Positions 27,100 to 35,801 of a DNA stretch of 64,000 nt are shown here, piece by piece; position 1 is the stretch's first letter; each line of letters starts with the position of its first letter. The stretch is from contig CAXBNI010000001.1 of NCBI GenBank assembly GCA_963977105.1, positions 186,001 through 250,000 of the forward strand, given 5' to 3'. The notes beneath the pieces were generated by a model. It ran no database searches and was not told the origin of the DNA. It worked only from the letters and a program-made list of their open reading frames with translations. The stretch is from UBA2705 sp963977105. Its GTDB lineage: Bacteria > Pseudomonadota > Alphaproteobacteria > Micavibrionales > Micavibrionaceae. Made by a program: the position numbers and the translations under genes.

Positions 27100-27618
27100 G
27101 TGGCTGGATCTATTAATAAAGTAATTTTGGTTGGTAACCTTGGAAATGACCCTGAAGTGCGTACAATGCAATCAGGCAGTAAGGTATGTAACCTTTCCAT
27201 CGCGACGAGCGAAAGCTGGAAAGACCGTAATACCGGTGAGCGTAAAGAGCGCACCGAGTGGCATCGCGTTGTTATTTTCAACGAGCCGATTGCTAAAGTG
27301 GCTGAAAGCTATTTGCGCAAAGGTTCTAAAGTGTATCTTGAAGGTCAATTGGAAACACGCAAGTGGACAGATCAAAGCGGCGCTGAAAAATACACAACTG
27401 AAGTTGTTCTTCGTCCGTATACAGGTCAGCTTACAATGCTTGATTCTGCAGGCGGCGCAGGCGCAGGCGCAGGTTCTGGTGGCTTTGGCGGCGGCGCACA
27501 GAAAAGCGGCGGCGGCTTCGGTGGCGGTGCACAGCAACAACAAGATTCTGGCTTTGGTGGCGGCAATGCAGCTCCTGCGCAAGCTGTTGATGACTTGGAA
27601 GATGAAATCCCGTTCTAG
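27100..27618 (+). CDS. ssb: Single-stranded DNA-binding protein
   Basis: A 172-residue protein that coats single-stranded DNA in replication and repair. The OB fold covers residues 1-112 (INKVILVGNLGNDPEVR, EWHRVVIF, YLRKGSKVYLEGQLETRKW). It is followed by a Gly/Gln-rich flexible linker and the acidic C-terminal tip DEIPF that recruits partner proteins. The start is GTG, with AAAGGAC seven bases before it; family alignment (MAGSINKVILVG) supports this start. The Gly-rich linker produces long meaningless frames on both strands. Confidence 0.96.
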   Translation: MAGSINKVILVGNLGNDPEVRTMQSGSKVCNLSIATSESWKDRNTGERKERTEWHRVVIFNEPIAKVAESYLRKGSKVYLEGQLETRKWTDQSGAEKYTTEVVLRPYTGQLTMLDSAGGAGAGAGSGGFGGGAQKSGGGFGGGAQQQQDSGFGGGNAAPAQAVDDLEDEIPF

Positions 27619-27638
27619 GGCTAGGTTTACGTTTGTTG

Positions 27639-27662
27639 CGCCGGCGCATTAATGTGCCGGCG
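27639..27662. repeat. GC-rich palindrome downstream of ssb
   Basis: CGCCGGCGCATT and AATGTGCCGGCG form a 12-bp dyad with one G-T pair and no loop, 20 bases after the ssb stop. There is no T-run, so it is either a weak terminator or a protein-binding or mRNA-stabilising element. Confidence 0.45.
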
Positions 27663-27711
27663 GGCATATCTAATTTGTAAGGTATAGTTTGTAAAGTATA
27701 GGCCGGTAGAG

Positions 27712-28188
27712 ATGATAAAATCTAAGAATGTTGTAACGTCACTTATAATGCTGAGCATAGTTGTAATGGTGTTCGCTGCATCGAACACGAAGGCGCACGC
27801 TGATGAAAGCGTGGCCGAGGCAAATAGCAAAACGTTGTTGGCGCAAGATTTTTTTGAAATTCGTCCTGTTGCCGATTTGGCAAATAATGCGGTCGCAAAC
27901 CTCGCTGCAGCTAAACCAGTACAGGAGCGCACTTTGTTCGCACGACAAATGCGTTTGAACATGGATTATGCGCAGCTTGAGCGCAAAATGATCGCGGCAT
28001 TGCTGGAAACCTATACAGCAGACGAAATTAAAGCCATGGTCGCCTTTTATGGCTCAGACCTTGGGAGAAGCATCACGGCGAAGCAGCTTGCTTTTGAGCA
28101 AGCTGTCAGCCCTATTCTGCAGCAAATGCTAGATCAGGCGTTCGTCAAAGCCAATTATGGCGATAACGGCGCGCAATCCCGTCCTTAA
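27712..28188 (+). CDS. DUF2059 periplasmic protein
   Basis: A 158-residue secreted protein with a signal peptide (hydrophobic residues 8-23, cut after KAHA). The C-terminal part has the DUF2059 pattern: a helix with Tyr-Thr-Ala-Asp-Glu-Ile (TYTADEIKAMVAFYGSDLGR) followed by a helix with repeated Gln/Ala. The family is widespread in proteobacteria and its role is unknown. The gene follows ssb on the same strand but after a strong palindrome and is probably transcribed separately. Confidence 0.82.
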   Translation: MIKSKNVVTSLIMLSIVVMVFAASNTKAHADESVAEANSKTLLAQDFFEIRPVADLANNAVANLAAAKPVQERTLFARQMRLNMDYAQLERKMIAALLETYTADEIKAMVAFYGSDLGRSITAKQLAFEQAVSPILQQMLDQAFVKANYGDNGAQSRP

Positions 28189-28206
28189 CTCGTTCCTGCA
28201 TTTTTA

Positions 28207-28235
28207 TTGACATAACACAAGGCGGTGTGATAGCT
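28207..28235 (+). promoter_or_regulatory. Candidate promoter of the 108-aa gene
   Basis: TTGACATAA at 28207 is followed after 17 bases by a weak -10 (ATAGCT), 27 bases before the start codon. The first nine bases match those of the promoters at 34673 and 38092. Confidence 0.4.
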
Positions 28236-28261
28236 TGTTCTCATAATCACAGGAGAGCATT

Positions 28262-28588
28262 ATGAGCGTACGTGTTGTAATTGATATATCAGAAGATGAA
28301 TTGGCCGAAGTAGCGAAAGATAGCACACTCGCTTTAGCGTTCGTCAATGCTGCATATGGCATGAAAGAAAACCATAAGCTGGGCAAGGGGGTTACAATTA
28401 GCACCTCAACGGATGTGCAAGTGTCCGGAAATGTTGAATCTTATGGTGTGCATGTCTGTGATTACAACTTTGAATTTGGCTATGGCCGTTACCGTGAAGA
28501 TCAGGGCAGTGTTGCGATTACAGGCGAAAATGGATCAAATGGTCAGGTCCCGATCCGTAAAGCTATGCAGCTGGCGCCGATAAAATAA
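28262..28588 (+). CDS. Hypothetical protein, 108 aa
   Basis: I do not recognise this protein. It is soluble, without signal peptide; residues 1-40 look helical and acidic, and residues 45-95 look beta-rich with many Gly, Tyr and Val. The ribosome site (CAGGAGAG) is excellent and a promoter-like TTGACATAA lies upstream, so the gene is probably expressed on its own. It lies between the DUF2059 gene and gyrA. No catalytic motif is evident. Confidence 0.7.
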   Translation: MSVRVVIDISEDELAEVAKDSTLALAFVNAAYGMKENHKLGKGVTISTSTDVQVSGNVESYGVHVCDYNFEFGYGRYREDQGSVAITGENGSNGQVPIRKAMQLAPIK

Positions 28589-28724
28589 CCTTACATATTA
28601 CCGCTTATAATAAAAGTTTTCTTTTCCATGAATAACTTGTGTTTTTCTTGCGCGAAGCCTTGCTGTGTGGGCTCTAGAGTGCTAAAAATACGAGTTAATA
28701 ACGTAACAGAAAAAAAGACCTATT

Positions 28725-31388
28725 ATGAGCGACGCTACAATAGAAAATACTGAACAGTTTCCTGCGGTTTCCCTTGAAGATGAGATGAAGCAATCGTACC
28801 TCGATTACGCAATGAGCGTTATCGTGTCACGGGCGCTGCCTGATATTCGTGACGGCCTTAAGCCTGTGCACCGCCGTATCCTTTACGCGATGAAAGATGG
28901 AGGTTATACGTCTGACAAGCCATTCCGTAAGTCAGCGCGTATCGTCGGTGACGTAATGGGTAAATATCACCCGCATGGTGATAGCGCGATTTATGACGCC
29001 TTGGTGCGTATGGCGCAGGATTTTTCATTGCGTTTGCCGCTAATCCACGGCCAAGGTAACTTTGGTTCTATGGATGGTGACCCGCCAGCTGCGATGCGTT
29101 ATACCGAAGCGAAACTTGATAAAGCCGCGGAAGCGATTCTTTCTGATATTGATAAAGAAACTGTAGATTTTCAGCCTAACTACGATGAGTCGGTTTATGA
29201 GCCTAAGGTTCTGCCGAGCCGTGTGCCTAACCTTTTGGTTAATGGCGCGGGCGGTATTGCCGTTGGTATGGCGACAAACATCCCGCCGCATAATTTGGGT
29301 GAAGTGATTGATGGTTGTTTTGCCTATATGGATAATCATGACATCAGCAACGAAGAGTTGATGGAATATATCCCCGGGCCTGACTTCCCAACAGGGGCGT
29401 TAATTTTAGGCCGTAAAGGCATTCATTCTGCTTATACAACGGGTAATGGCTCAGTCGTTATTCGTTCAAGAGCGACAATCGAAGAAATTCGCGATAACCG
29501 TTACGCGATTGTTATTCACGAAGTGCCGTATCAGGTGAATAAAGGCCGCTTACTTGAACGTCTAGGTGAAGTTGCGCGTGAAAAAATCGTTGAAGGCATC
29601 TCTGAAGTCCGTGACGAATCGGACCGTGAAGGCGTGCGTGTTGTTGTTGAACTCAAACGCGATGCACATGGCGAGGTTGTTCTTAATCAGCTGTTTAAGC
29701 ACACATCACTGCAAACATCATTTGGTTGTAATATGGTCGCATTGCGTCATGGACGTCCAGAAGTTGTTGTGCTGCGTGACTTTATTGCTGCTTTCGTTGA
29801 GTTCCGCGAAGAAGTTATCACAAAACGTACAATATATGAGCTTCGCAAAGCGCGTGAACGTGCACATGTCTTGGCAGGTTTGGCTGTTGCCGTTGAAAAT
29901 ATTGATGAGATTATCGCACTTGTTCGTAAAGCGCCTGACCCTCAGACTGCACGTGAAGGCTTGCTTGCTAAACGCTGGAAAGTTGGCAGCGTTCGTCCGT
30001 TAATTGAATTAATTGATGACCCAGAATTTCCTGTGTATGAAGATGACACATATCAAATGAGTGAAGCGCAAGCGAAAGCCATTCTTGATCTGCGTCTGCA
30101 CCGTTTAACAGGGCTAGAGCGCGATAAGATTGGCGCTGAGCTACGAGAAATTACGGATCAAATCATCGAATATCTTAAAATTTTAAGCAGCAGCGAGCGT
30201 TTGTTCGAAATTATGCGCGAAGAATTACAAGATATTCGTGACCGTTTTGCAACGCCGCGCCGTACAGAATTATCTGACGCGGAATTTGAAAGCGATATTG
30301 AAGACTTAATTCAGCGTGAAGACATGGTTGTGTCAATTACGCATGCTGGCTATGTGAAGCGGACGCAGCTTTCTGTGTACCGTGCGCAGCGCCGTGGCGG
30401 TAAGGGGCGTAGCGGCATGACGATGAAAGATGAGGATTTCATTTCTCAGCTATTCGTTGCTTCAACCCATACACCATTATTGGTCTTCACAAGCCGTGGC
30501 ATTGTTCACCGTATGAAAGTATGGCAATTACCACTTGGGACACCACAATCTAAAGGTAAGGCCTTGGTCAACTTACTGCCATTTGAAGAGGGAGAGAAAA
30601 TCTCCGTTATTATGGCGCTGCCTGAGGATGAAGAAGAGTGGGGCGATCACAATATCATGTTCGCAACTGCGCATGGTTCTGTACGCCGTAACATGCTTTC
30701 CGACTTTAAAAACATCCGCTCTAACGGGTTGATCGCGATGAAGCTTGGTGAAGGTGAAGACCTTGTCTCTGTGGCGCTTTGTGCGGCGGAAGATACGGTT
30801 GTTCTTGCTGCGCGCAAGGGTAAGGCTATTCGCTTTAATGTTGATAACATCCGCGTATTCGCTGGTCGTGCGTCAACAGGTGTGCGCGGTATGAAACTTG
30901 CGGCAGATGATGAAGTCATCGGCATGTCAATTATTAAGCATGAGCCAGAAGATACGCCAGAAGAGGAAAAGCAGGTTCTGCTCTGTGTGTCTGAAAATGG
31001 CTATGGCAAGCGTACTTACGCAAGTGAATACCGTATTTCTGGCCGTGGCGGTCAGGGCGTTATTAATATGGATGTCACGGATAAAACTGGCGAATTGGTC
31101 GGCACTTTCCCTGTTACGCCTGAGCACCAAATCATGCTGGTTACCGATGGTGGTCAAATGATCCGTACTGGGGTTGTTGATGTCCGTATCACAGGGCGTA
31201 GCGCGCAGGGCGTTAAGTTGTTCACAGTTGGTAAAAAAGAAAAAGTTGTCTCTGTTGCTGCTTTGCTTGAAGAAGAAACTGAAGATGATGATGAGATTCT
31301 TGAAGGCGAAGCTGAAGTAATCACAGAGGGCGGCGAAGCTGCTGCGTCTGATGATAATGCTGCGGCTGAAAGCTCTGAAGAAGAGTAA
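28725..31388 (+). CDS. gyrA: DNA gyrase subunit A
   Basis: The breakage-reunion subunit of gyrase, 887 residues, full length. The N-terminal winged-helix region has the active-site tyrosine in MRYTEAKL. The quinolone region reads HPHGDSAIYDA, so both residues usually changed in resistance (Ser and Asp) are in the sensitive form. The C-terminal beta-pinwheel begins after residue 530 and carries the GyrA box QRRGGKG, required for DNA wrapping. The last 40 residues are a very acidic tail, as in many proteobacterial GyrA. A strong terminator follows. gyrB is not in the window. Confidence 0.98.
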   Translation: MSDATIENTEQFPAVSLEDEMKQSYLDYAMSVIVSRALPDIRDGLKPVHRRILYAMKDGGYTSDKPFRKSARIVGDVMGKYHPHGDSAIYDALVRMAQDFSLRLPLIHGQGNFGSMDGDPPAAMRYTEAKLDKAAEAILSDIDKETVDFQPNYDESVYEPKVLPSRVPNLLVNGAGGIAVGMATNIPPHNLGEVIDGCFAYMDNHDISNEELMEYIPGPDFPTGALILGRKGIHSAYTTGNGSVVIRSRATIEEIRDNRYAIVIHEVPYQVNKGRLLERLGEVAREKIVEGISEVRDESDREGVRVVVELKRDAHGEVVLNQLFKHTSLQTSFGCNMVALRHGRPEVVVLRDFIAAFVEFREEVITKRTIYELRKARERAHVLAGLAVAVENIDEIIALVRKAPDPQTAREGLLAKRWKVGSVRPLIELIDDPEFPVYEDDTYQMSEAQAKAILDLRLHRLTGLERDKIGAELREITDQIIEYLKILSSSERLFEIMREELQDIRDRFATPRRTELSDAEFESDIEDLIQREDMVVSITHAGYVKRTQLSVYRAQRRGGKGRSGMTMKDEDFISQLFVASTHTPLLVFTSRGIVHRMKVWQLPLGTPQSKGKALVNLLPFEEGEKISVIMALPEDEEEWGDHNIMFATAHGSVRRNMLSDFKNIRSNGLIAMKLGEGEDLVSVALCAAEDTVVLAARKGKAIRFNVDNIRVFAGRASTGVRGMKLAADDEVIGMSIIKHEPEDTPEEEKQVLLCVSENGYGKRTYASEYRISGRGGQGVINMDVTDKTGELVGTFPVTPEHQIMLVTDGGQMIRTGVVDVRITGRSAQGVKLFTVGKKEKVVSVAALLEEETEDDDEILEGEAEVITEGGEAAASDDNAAAESSEEE

Positions 31389-31412
31389 GTCTTTCGTGTT
31401 GCGATTTAAAGG

Positions 31413-31439
31413 GAGGCGGCGCTATGCGCCGCCTCTTTT
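31413..31439 (+). terminator. gyrA terminator
   Basis: A perfect 10-bp GC-rich stem (GAGGCGGCGC/GCGCCGCCTC) with a TAT loop, followed by TTTT, 25 bases after the gyrA stop. Confidence 0.88.
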
Positions 31440-31451
31440 GTGCGATTGCGG

Positions 31452-31483
31452 TTGACATCAATTTAGGGCTGTGCTTCCATATT
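31452..31483 (+). promoter_or_regulatory. Candidate promoter of the 131-aa gene
   Basis: TTGACA at 31452 with CATATT at 31478 or TTCCAT at 31475 as a weak -10, about 30 bases before the start codon. Confidence 0.35.
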
Positions 31484-31513
31484 GAAAAATAATAATATAA
31501 AGGGATTACTGGG

Positions 31514-31909
31514 ATGAAATTTAAAGATTTATCATTGAAAGCAAAATTTGACGCTGCGATTATCAGTGTTTTTGGCGCTCCTGCGAGAGTAAGTTCTGAT
31601 GCGCTGGCTTCTGAAGGCTATGTTGCGCGTCTTAATTTTACAGACACGCAGAAAAATGGCCAATATGAAGGTGTTGTGCAGATTTTTGAAAAAGATGGTG
31701 CGCCGTTTCTGTGGGGCGCAGGTCAGCTTTATAAATCAATGAGCGCTTCACCGCATGGCGAAGGCGTAAAATTGGAAGACGTGCCGCGCAGAATTGAGCA
31801 GTGGCAAGAGACTATGATAGCGCAGGGTTGGACAAACAAAGATGCTCCTGATATAGCTGGCGGAGCTGAGTATCGCGCGGTCGCTTATAAAAACGATATT
31901 ACGTTATAA
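31514..31909 (+). CDS. Hypothetical protein, 131 aa
   Basis: An unrecognised soluble protein with mixed alpha/beta character and no signal peptide or membrane segment. Conserved-looking features are the early helix KFDAAIISVFGAP and an aromatic stretch (FLWGAGQLYKS). A spacing of TACTGGGATG before the start gives a modest ribosome site, and a TTGACA promoter element lies about 60 bases upstream. It is the first of a set of seven small orphan genes between gyrA and carA. Confidence 0.62.
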   Translation: MKFKDLSLKAKFDAAIISVFGAPARVSSDALASEGYVARLNFTDTQKNGQYEGVVQIFEKDGAPFLWGAGQLYKSMSASPHGEGVKLEDVPRRIEQWQETMIAQGWTNKDAPDIAGGAEYRAVAYKNDITL

Positions 31910-32076
31910 ATATTAAAAATTATAATCAATGAATGTGGCGGGGCGAAGTAGCTTGCTTGTTATTCAGTGTCTATCGGTGCCGCGTCAACTTAAGCTAGGT
32001 GGCTTTAAATAACTATGCTATCAAAATAGATATATAAAATAATATAATATAAAAGGAACTCAGGGGAGAGTTTATA

Positions 32077-32475
32077 ATGGGAGAGTATGTCCACTCGTCA
32101 TTTAATGATATGAGCCGTATGAGCGATAAGCAGCTTTTTGCTATAGATAGCGTTATTCGTTCTTTGGAAAAAATCAATCAAGATAACATTCGGTTGGTAA
32201 AAACGTTTGCGCGCAGCTTGGAGAAATCACCAGAGCAGCATAAATATACACGCAATGAGCTGAATATTCACGATAGTGCGGAGATGGCTATGGTCGCGAA
32301 TGCGTTGACTGCGGCGCGTTCGATGAAGAATAATGGTACGGAAGCGCTATTGTTAAACGCAAAGTCTAAGTTATGGACACAGGTTCTCGAGCAAACGAAT
32401 AAGGAGACCTGCCCAGAATTATATAGCGCGGGCGCGGATAGTTTTGTGATCTTGAATTTTACAAAACGTCTATAG
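32077..32475 (+). CDS. Hypothetical helical protein, 132 aa
   Basis: Not recognised. The protein is mainly helical and charged, without signal peptide or transmembrane segment; the first 80 residues could form a helical bundle. AGGGGAG before the ATG is a strong ribosome site, and the upstream 160 bases are AT-rich without another gene. It stands alone on the plus strand, with a small minus-strand gene ending 16 bases beyond its stop. No function can be proposed. Confidence 0.65.
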   Translation: MGEYVHSSFNDMSRMSDKQLFAIDSVIRSLEKINQDNIRLVKTFARSLEKSPEQHKYTRNELNIHDSAEMAMVANALTAARSMKNNGTEALLLNAKSKLWTQVLEQTNKETCPELYSAGADSFVILNFTKRL

Positions 32476-32490
32476 TGTATACGCGTTGGG

Positions 32491-32703
32491 CTAATCTCTC
32501 AATGAAAAGCGTGTAAGGTTTTTACATTCGCTGCCAAGACACAAAAATTCAACGGAGCTATTGCCGTGAAGCTCTGTACCAAGAATAAGATTACGATTTT
32601 GACTAAAAGCGTAACACATTACGCCTAGAGCGCTAATGAATAGTAATGAAGAAAGTGTTGCGGCTTTGATCTGCTCTATGTGTTTCGTTGCTGTGTATTT
32701 CAT
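32491..32703 (-). CDS. Small single-pass membrane or secreted protein, 70 aa
   Basis: A 70-residue protein with one hydrophobic stretch (residues 14-33, AATLSSLLFISALGVMCYAF) after a basic N-terminus, then about 35 polar residues including two cysteines (FLCLGSECKN). It could be a bitopic membrane protein with its tail in the periplasm, or a secreted peptide. The ribosome site AAGGAG lies six bases before the ATG, which is the main reason for accepting this short frame. It is convergent with the 132-aa gene and divergent from the 281-aa gene. Confidence 0.6.
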   Translation of the reverse strand: MKYTATKHIEQIKAATLSSLLFISALGVMCYAFSQNRNLILGTELHGNSSVEFLCLGSECKNLTRFSLRD

Positions 32704-32890
32704 AGCGGGCTCCTTTGGTTGGTTGTTATGATAAATGCAAATAGCGTGCCGCGCGTTAACGTGCTGTTTCTAAAGGGTGTAGTATTTGGCTGTGGTGTGT
32801 TATTAGGCAATATTCGCCGTGAACTGGATGTGTTGTCCTGTATTGGGATGTTTGTGCCCCTATAAGAACTGGTTAAAAGGTAAGAATAAG

Positions 32891-33736
32891 ATGAGTGATA
32901 ATAAGCCGCCCGCGGATATCCGTATAAAATGTGATGGCTACGATATTTCTATTGAGGATGACACGTTGGTTATTCACTCACCAATCCCTGTTGAGGTGAA
33001 GTCAGCGCCGGCGATTAGCAACGGCACGGATGAATTGGTCTCAAAGGCTGATCTCGATGCGGCCAAAGCGGCGCGCCTAAACCAGAAATGGTCTAAGGGG
33101 CGATTTTATGAGGGGCAAGGTGTCTATTTGGGCGCGTATAAACTTTCGTCACCGGAAGATAAGAGCCTCTGCCGTATGTTTCATGCATTTGCGGCGCAAA
33201 AAGACTACCCGCTATGTTTGGACGAAGCAGATGAGCGTGGAGTGGAAAAGGTATTATATAATCAGGTCTCTGTTAATGCGAGCCTTGATGCTTTGGCTAA
33301 AAAGCAGCATGAGACCATATTTGATAATAGCGGTTTCCGTCAGGTTGGCGCGGCGACGGTTAAATATACGCCTGTGCCGCGGGTGCACGGACGCAGTGTT
33401 ATGACTTTGCATGATGGCGTCATGCATGATGGTGCGCATAGGGGGCTATGGGACGTGGTTGAACGTGGCGCGTATAAAGGTGAGTGGTTTGTACCAACTT
33501 CCGATATGCTCGCGCGGGTTGTTGCTCCTAATTTAGAAAAGGGCGTTTTGTGCGGAAGCTTTAACGAGTCATCGCAAGTCCTTGATTTTAAATCGTCTAT
33601 TTATCTGTCGTCTAGTTTCGATAGGGGGTGTGACGTAACATTTGGTTATGACCTTCATAATAAAATACCTGTTCATTTGCATCGTAGCGCAGATGAGGTA
33701 TCCGTCCGCCTTGTGCGCTTAGTGCCGCAGTCATAA
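32891..33736 (+). CDS. Hypothetical protein, 281 aa
   Basis: The ATG at 32891, preceded by AAAAGG, is chosen over a TTG-type start at 32819 that would add a Cys-rich, non-conserved-looking extension. The protein is soluble. The first 45 residues are acidic with beta character; the remainder is mixed, with several His and Asp residues (a VMTLHDGVMHDGAH stretch near residue 175) that could bind a metal. The C-terminal part (FDRGCDVTFGYDLHNKIPVH) is beta-rich. I do not recognise the family. Confidence 0.65.
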   Translation: MSDNKPPADIRIKCDGYDISIEDDTLVIHSPIPVEVKSAPAISNGTDELVSKADLDAAKAARLNQKWSKGRFYEGQGVYLGAYKLSSPEDKSLCRMFHAFAAQKDYPLCLDEADERGVEKVLYNQVSVNASLDALAKKQHETIFDNSGFRQVGAATVKYTPVPRVHGRSVMTLHDGVMHDGAHRGLWDVVERGAYKGEWFVPTSDMLARVVAPNLEKGVLCGSFNESSQVLDFKSSIYLSSSFDRGCDVTFGYDLHNKIPVHLHRSADEVSVRLVRLVPQS

Positions 33737-34033
33737 CGCTTTATAAAACTTTTTTTAGGCAAAATGCCCTGAAGGTCGAGGTCGCTTGTGCCGCTATGTG
33801 TTTGAAAGCATTGTGGAACCGGATTGTATTGCATTGTATTTTAATATAATTATTCTTAAATGTTTACATTATCCTATTGAAAAATAACGTTTTGTTATAC
33901 AACTTATGTAAAGCTAGTAGTTGTGAGTGTGTTTTTCATGGGTAGGTTGTCTCGTCATTATAAGCTGTAATGTCTGTTTCTTCATCGTGAAATTCATTTT
34001 TATTAACCAAAGTAAAAAAGAAAGGCATGAACT
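33737..34033. other. 297-base AT-rich intergenic region
   Basis: No credible gene lies here. The stretch is AT-rich in its middle part (33830-33910) and carries a possible ribosome site (AAAGAAAGG) near its end for the next gene. I see no strong hairpin or repeat. Confidence 0.4.
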
Positions 34034-34570
34034 ATGATAGGTCCTCAACAAACCTATATGGTTATTTCTTTGGCTTTTGCTGTGTTCGCTGCGATTGCGG
34101 CTGTAGGGGCTGCAATTACGCTCTCTGTCAGTTTTGAGCGTCTGCGGAGCGGTTTTCAAAAAGTGAAGGAAATGGTTGATGTAATGAACCGGCAAACCGG
34201 TTTTTTCTCAACAGCCATTCATAATATCGAGCAGAAAGTGGAGGCACTAGACGCCCGCCAAGATGTCTTGGAAACCAAATCGGTAGAAAGTAATGAGCGT
34301 ACAGATTCCATGTTACGTTATGCGGAAACCATGGTTGTTCAGGCCAAGCATGAAATTAAGCAGGAGATACAGGCCGCTAAAGAGCCTGATCAAGCGCTTA
34401 ATGATAAACAAGTAGATCCGATAGCTGAAACACCACATGCGCCAGTGCGTACAGGTATGGAGGCCTTATTGGCGGATCACGATAAGCAGAGTGAAAATGT
34501 AAAAGGAGAAAATGCCGGTGTTTCGTCGCTATACTTTGGCGCAAACAGCGATCATATCCGCTTTGTCTAG
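34034..34570 (+). CDS. Single-pass membrane protein with coiled coil, 178 aa
   Basis: The N-terminus (residues 8-33) is a single hydrophobic helix rich in Ala and Val, with almost no basic residues before it. Residues 34-125 are charged heptad-like sequence consistent with a coiled coil (ERLRSGFQKVKEM, NIEQKVEALDARQDVLE). The tail is polar and probably disordered. Such a layout suits a membrane-anchored scaffold or a membrane-tethered regulator, but I do not recognise the family. It lies in the orphan-gene block with 297 bases of AT-rich sequence before it. Confidence 0.68.
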   Translation: MIGPQQTYMVISLAFAVFAAIAAVGAAITLSVSFERLRSGFQKVKEMVDVMNRQTGFFSTAIHNIEQKVEALDARQDVLETKSVESNERTDSMLRYAETMVVQAKHEIKQEIQAAKEPDQALNDKQVDPIAETPHAPVRTGMEALLADHDKQSENVKGENAGVSSLYFGANSDHIRFV

Positions 34571-34672
34571 TGTTGGTATGATATAATCACTACATAAATT
34601 CAAACCCATATAGAGAAGAGGGGCGTTTACAGCAATGTGAATGTCTCTCTTTTTTTTGCTTATCTTTTTGGC

Positions 34673-34701
34673 TTGACATAATTCGCGCGGTGTTTATTAT
34701 T
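34673..34701 (+). promoter_or_regulatory. Promoter of the 205-aa gene
   Basis: TTGACATAA at 34673 with TATTAT (16-base spacer) or ATTATT (17-base spacer) as -10, about 40 bases before the ATG. Confidence 0.5.
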
Positions 34702-34740
34702 TACTTGTGCATTAAAAATGTAAAATAGGCAGGGGAAATT

Positions 34741-35358
34741 ATGTCCGAAAATAAGCAAAGCGAGGCGCAGACAACTAAAAAATCAACATTTGGTCTTGGG
34801 CAAGTATTTGGCCTTGTTGTCATTGGCGGTATTGCTTACAGCATTTTAACGGCGGAGCCAGAGGAAAACCCTTATGGCGGCGAACAAAATGCTGAAGTTA
34901 CGGCGGTGAAAGAAATTAAGTCAGACGTCACACGGGAGCTTATATCCGAAGGGCATTTTGCGCGCACTTTACCAGATGGCCTTCATATTATACATGACAA
35001 GAATGAAGACGCTTATTACTTGGTTATGAAGGCTCAGTATGATTCTTTTGATGAAGGGTATGGATTTTTCGGGATGGATGAACTAGAGCACAGTTATGTA
35101 CCCGATGCTGCGCCGAGCTCTGAGAGTGCAGCATTTTCGCTGTGGTCGATTGCTGAGGCTAAGGACTTGCTGCCGCTAAACCTTGTTGCGGGTAGGTACG
35201 GCTACACCATTGGCGGCAATGCTTTAAATGGTACGGACCTTCGCTTTTCTATTATCTATGATGCTGACTCTGGCTTTGATAGGGGGTATGGCTATATGGG
35301 GTTGAACGTCGAGCAATCAAAAAGTGTTCAGCCTGCGTATGAGCCATCGTTTAACTAA
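34741..35358 (+). CDS. Membrane-anchored protein with an internal repeat, 205 aa
   Basis: A polar N-terminus is followed by one hydrophobic segment (residues 18-36, GLGQVFGLVVIGGIAYSIL), so the rest probably faces the periplasm. Two copies of an aromatic, Gly-rich motif are visible: YDSFDEGYGFFGM (about 100-112) and the related FDRGYGYMGL near the C-terminus, each followed by a Ser/Pro-rich stretch. The family is not known to me. The TAA stop overlaps the ATG of the GFA-like gene (TAATG), suggesting coupled translation. Confidence 0.66.
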   Translation: MSENKQSEAQTTKKSTFGLGQVFGLVVIGGIAYSILTAEPEENPYGGEQNAEVTAVKEIKSDVTRELISEGHFARTLPDGLHIIHDKNEDAYYLVMKAQYDSFDEGYGFFGMDELEHSYVPDAAPSSESAAFSLWSIAEAKDLLPLNLVAGRYGYTIGGNALNGTDLRFSIIYDADSGFDRGYGYMGLNVEQSKSVQPAYEPSFN

Positions 35359-35789
35359 TGACAGATGATGTATTAAAAAGAAAAGGCCAGTGCCTGTGCG
35401 GCAAAGTAGGTTTTGTACTGACTCTGCAAAGTCAGGAAACGCATGTGTGTCATTGCGCCATATGTCAAAAATACCATGGCGGGCCAGCAATTTCACTGTC
35501 TTGCGCGCCAAAAACTGTGGTTATTAATGACCAAGAAGGCCTTTTGAAATGGTTTCAAAGCTCTGAATGGGCAGAGCGCGGTTTTTGTTCGCGCTGTGGT
35601 TCTGCGATGTTTTCAAAGCTGCTGGGTGATGACCCGCTTTACTATGGTGTATCTGCGGCGCTTTTGGATAAACAGGATGATTTGTTTACCGGTGAGCATA
35701 TCTTCGTCGATAAAAAGCCGTGCTATTATCAATTTGACGATGATTGTAAAAAATTAACGGAGGCGGAGTTTTTAGCGCAGTTTTCGTAG
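35358..35789 (+). CDS. GFA-family (Mss4-like) zinc protein
   Basis: A 143-residue protein with the GFA/DUF636 fold, named after glutathione-dependent formaldehyde-activating enzyme. Zinc ligands are visible: CLCG near the N-terminus, CHCAIC in the middle and CSRCGS later, in the order and spacing of the family. Its specific substrate cannot be read from the sequence; many members have no known role. The start codon overlaps the stop of the membrane protein gene upstream. Confidence 0.88.
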   Translation: MTDDVLKRKGQCLCGKVGFVLTLQSQETHVCHCAICQKYHGGPAISLSCAPKTVVINDQEGLLKWFQSSEWAERGFCSRCGSAMFSKLLGDDPLYYGVSAALLDKQDDLFTGEHIFVDKKPCYYQFDDDCKKLTEAEFLAQFS

Positions 35790-35801
35790 TTGTATGTTTT
35801 T

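Noticed and set aside
27131..27667. Long frames on both strands inside ssb
   Set aside because: They are shadows of the Gly-rich linker of ssb and have extreme composition without a ribosome site.
32680..32865. Plus-strand frame between the 70-aa and 281-aa genes
   Set aside because: It overlaps the start of the 70-aa gene with its strong ribosome site, has none itself, and reads as an unlikely Cys/Val-rich peptide.
33914..34195. Minus-strand 93-codon frame over the start of the 178-aa gene
   Set aside because: It is antisense to a gene with good coding character and has no ribosome site.
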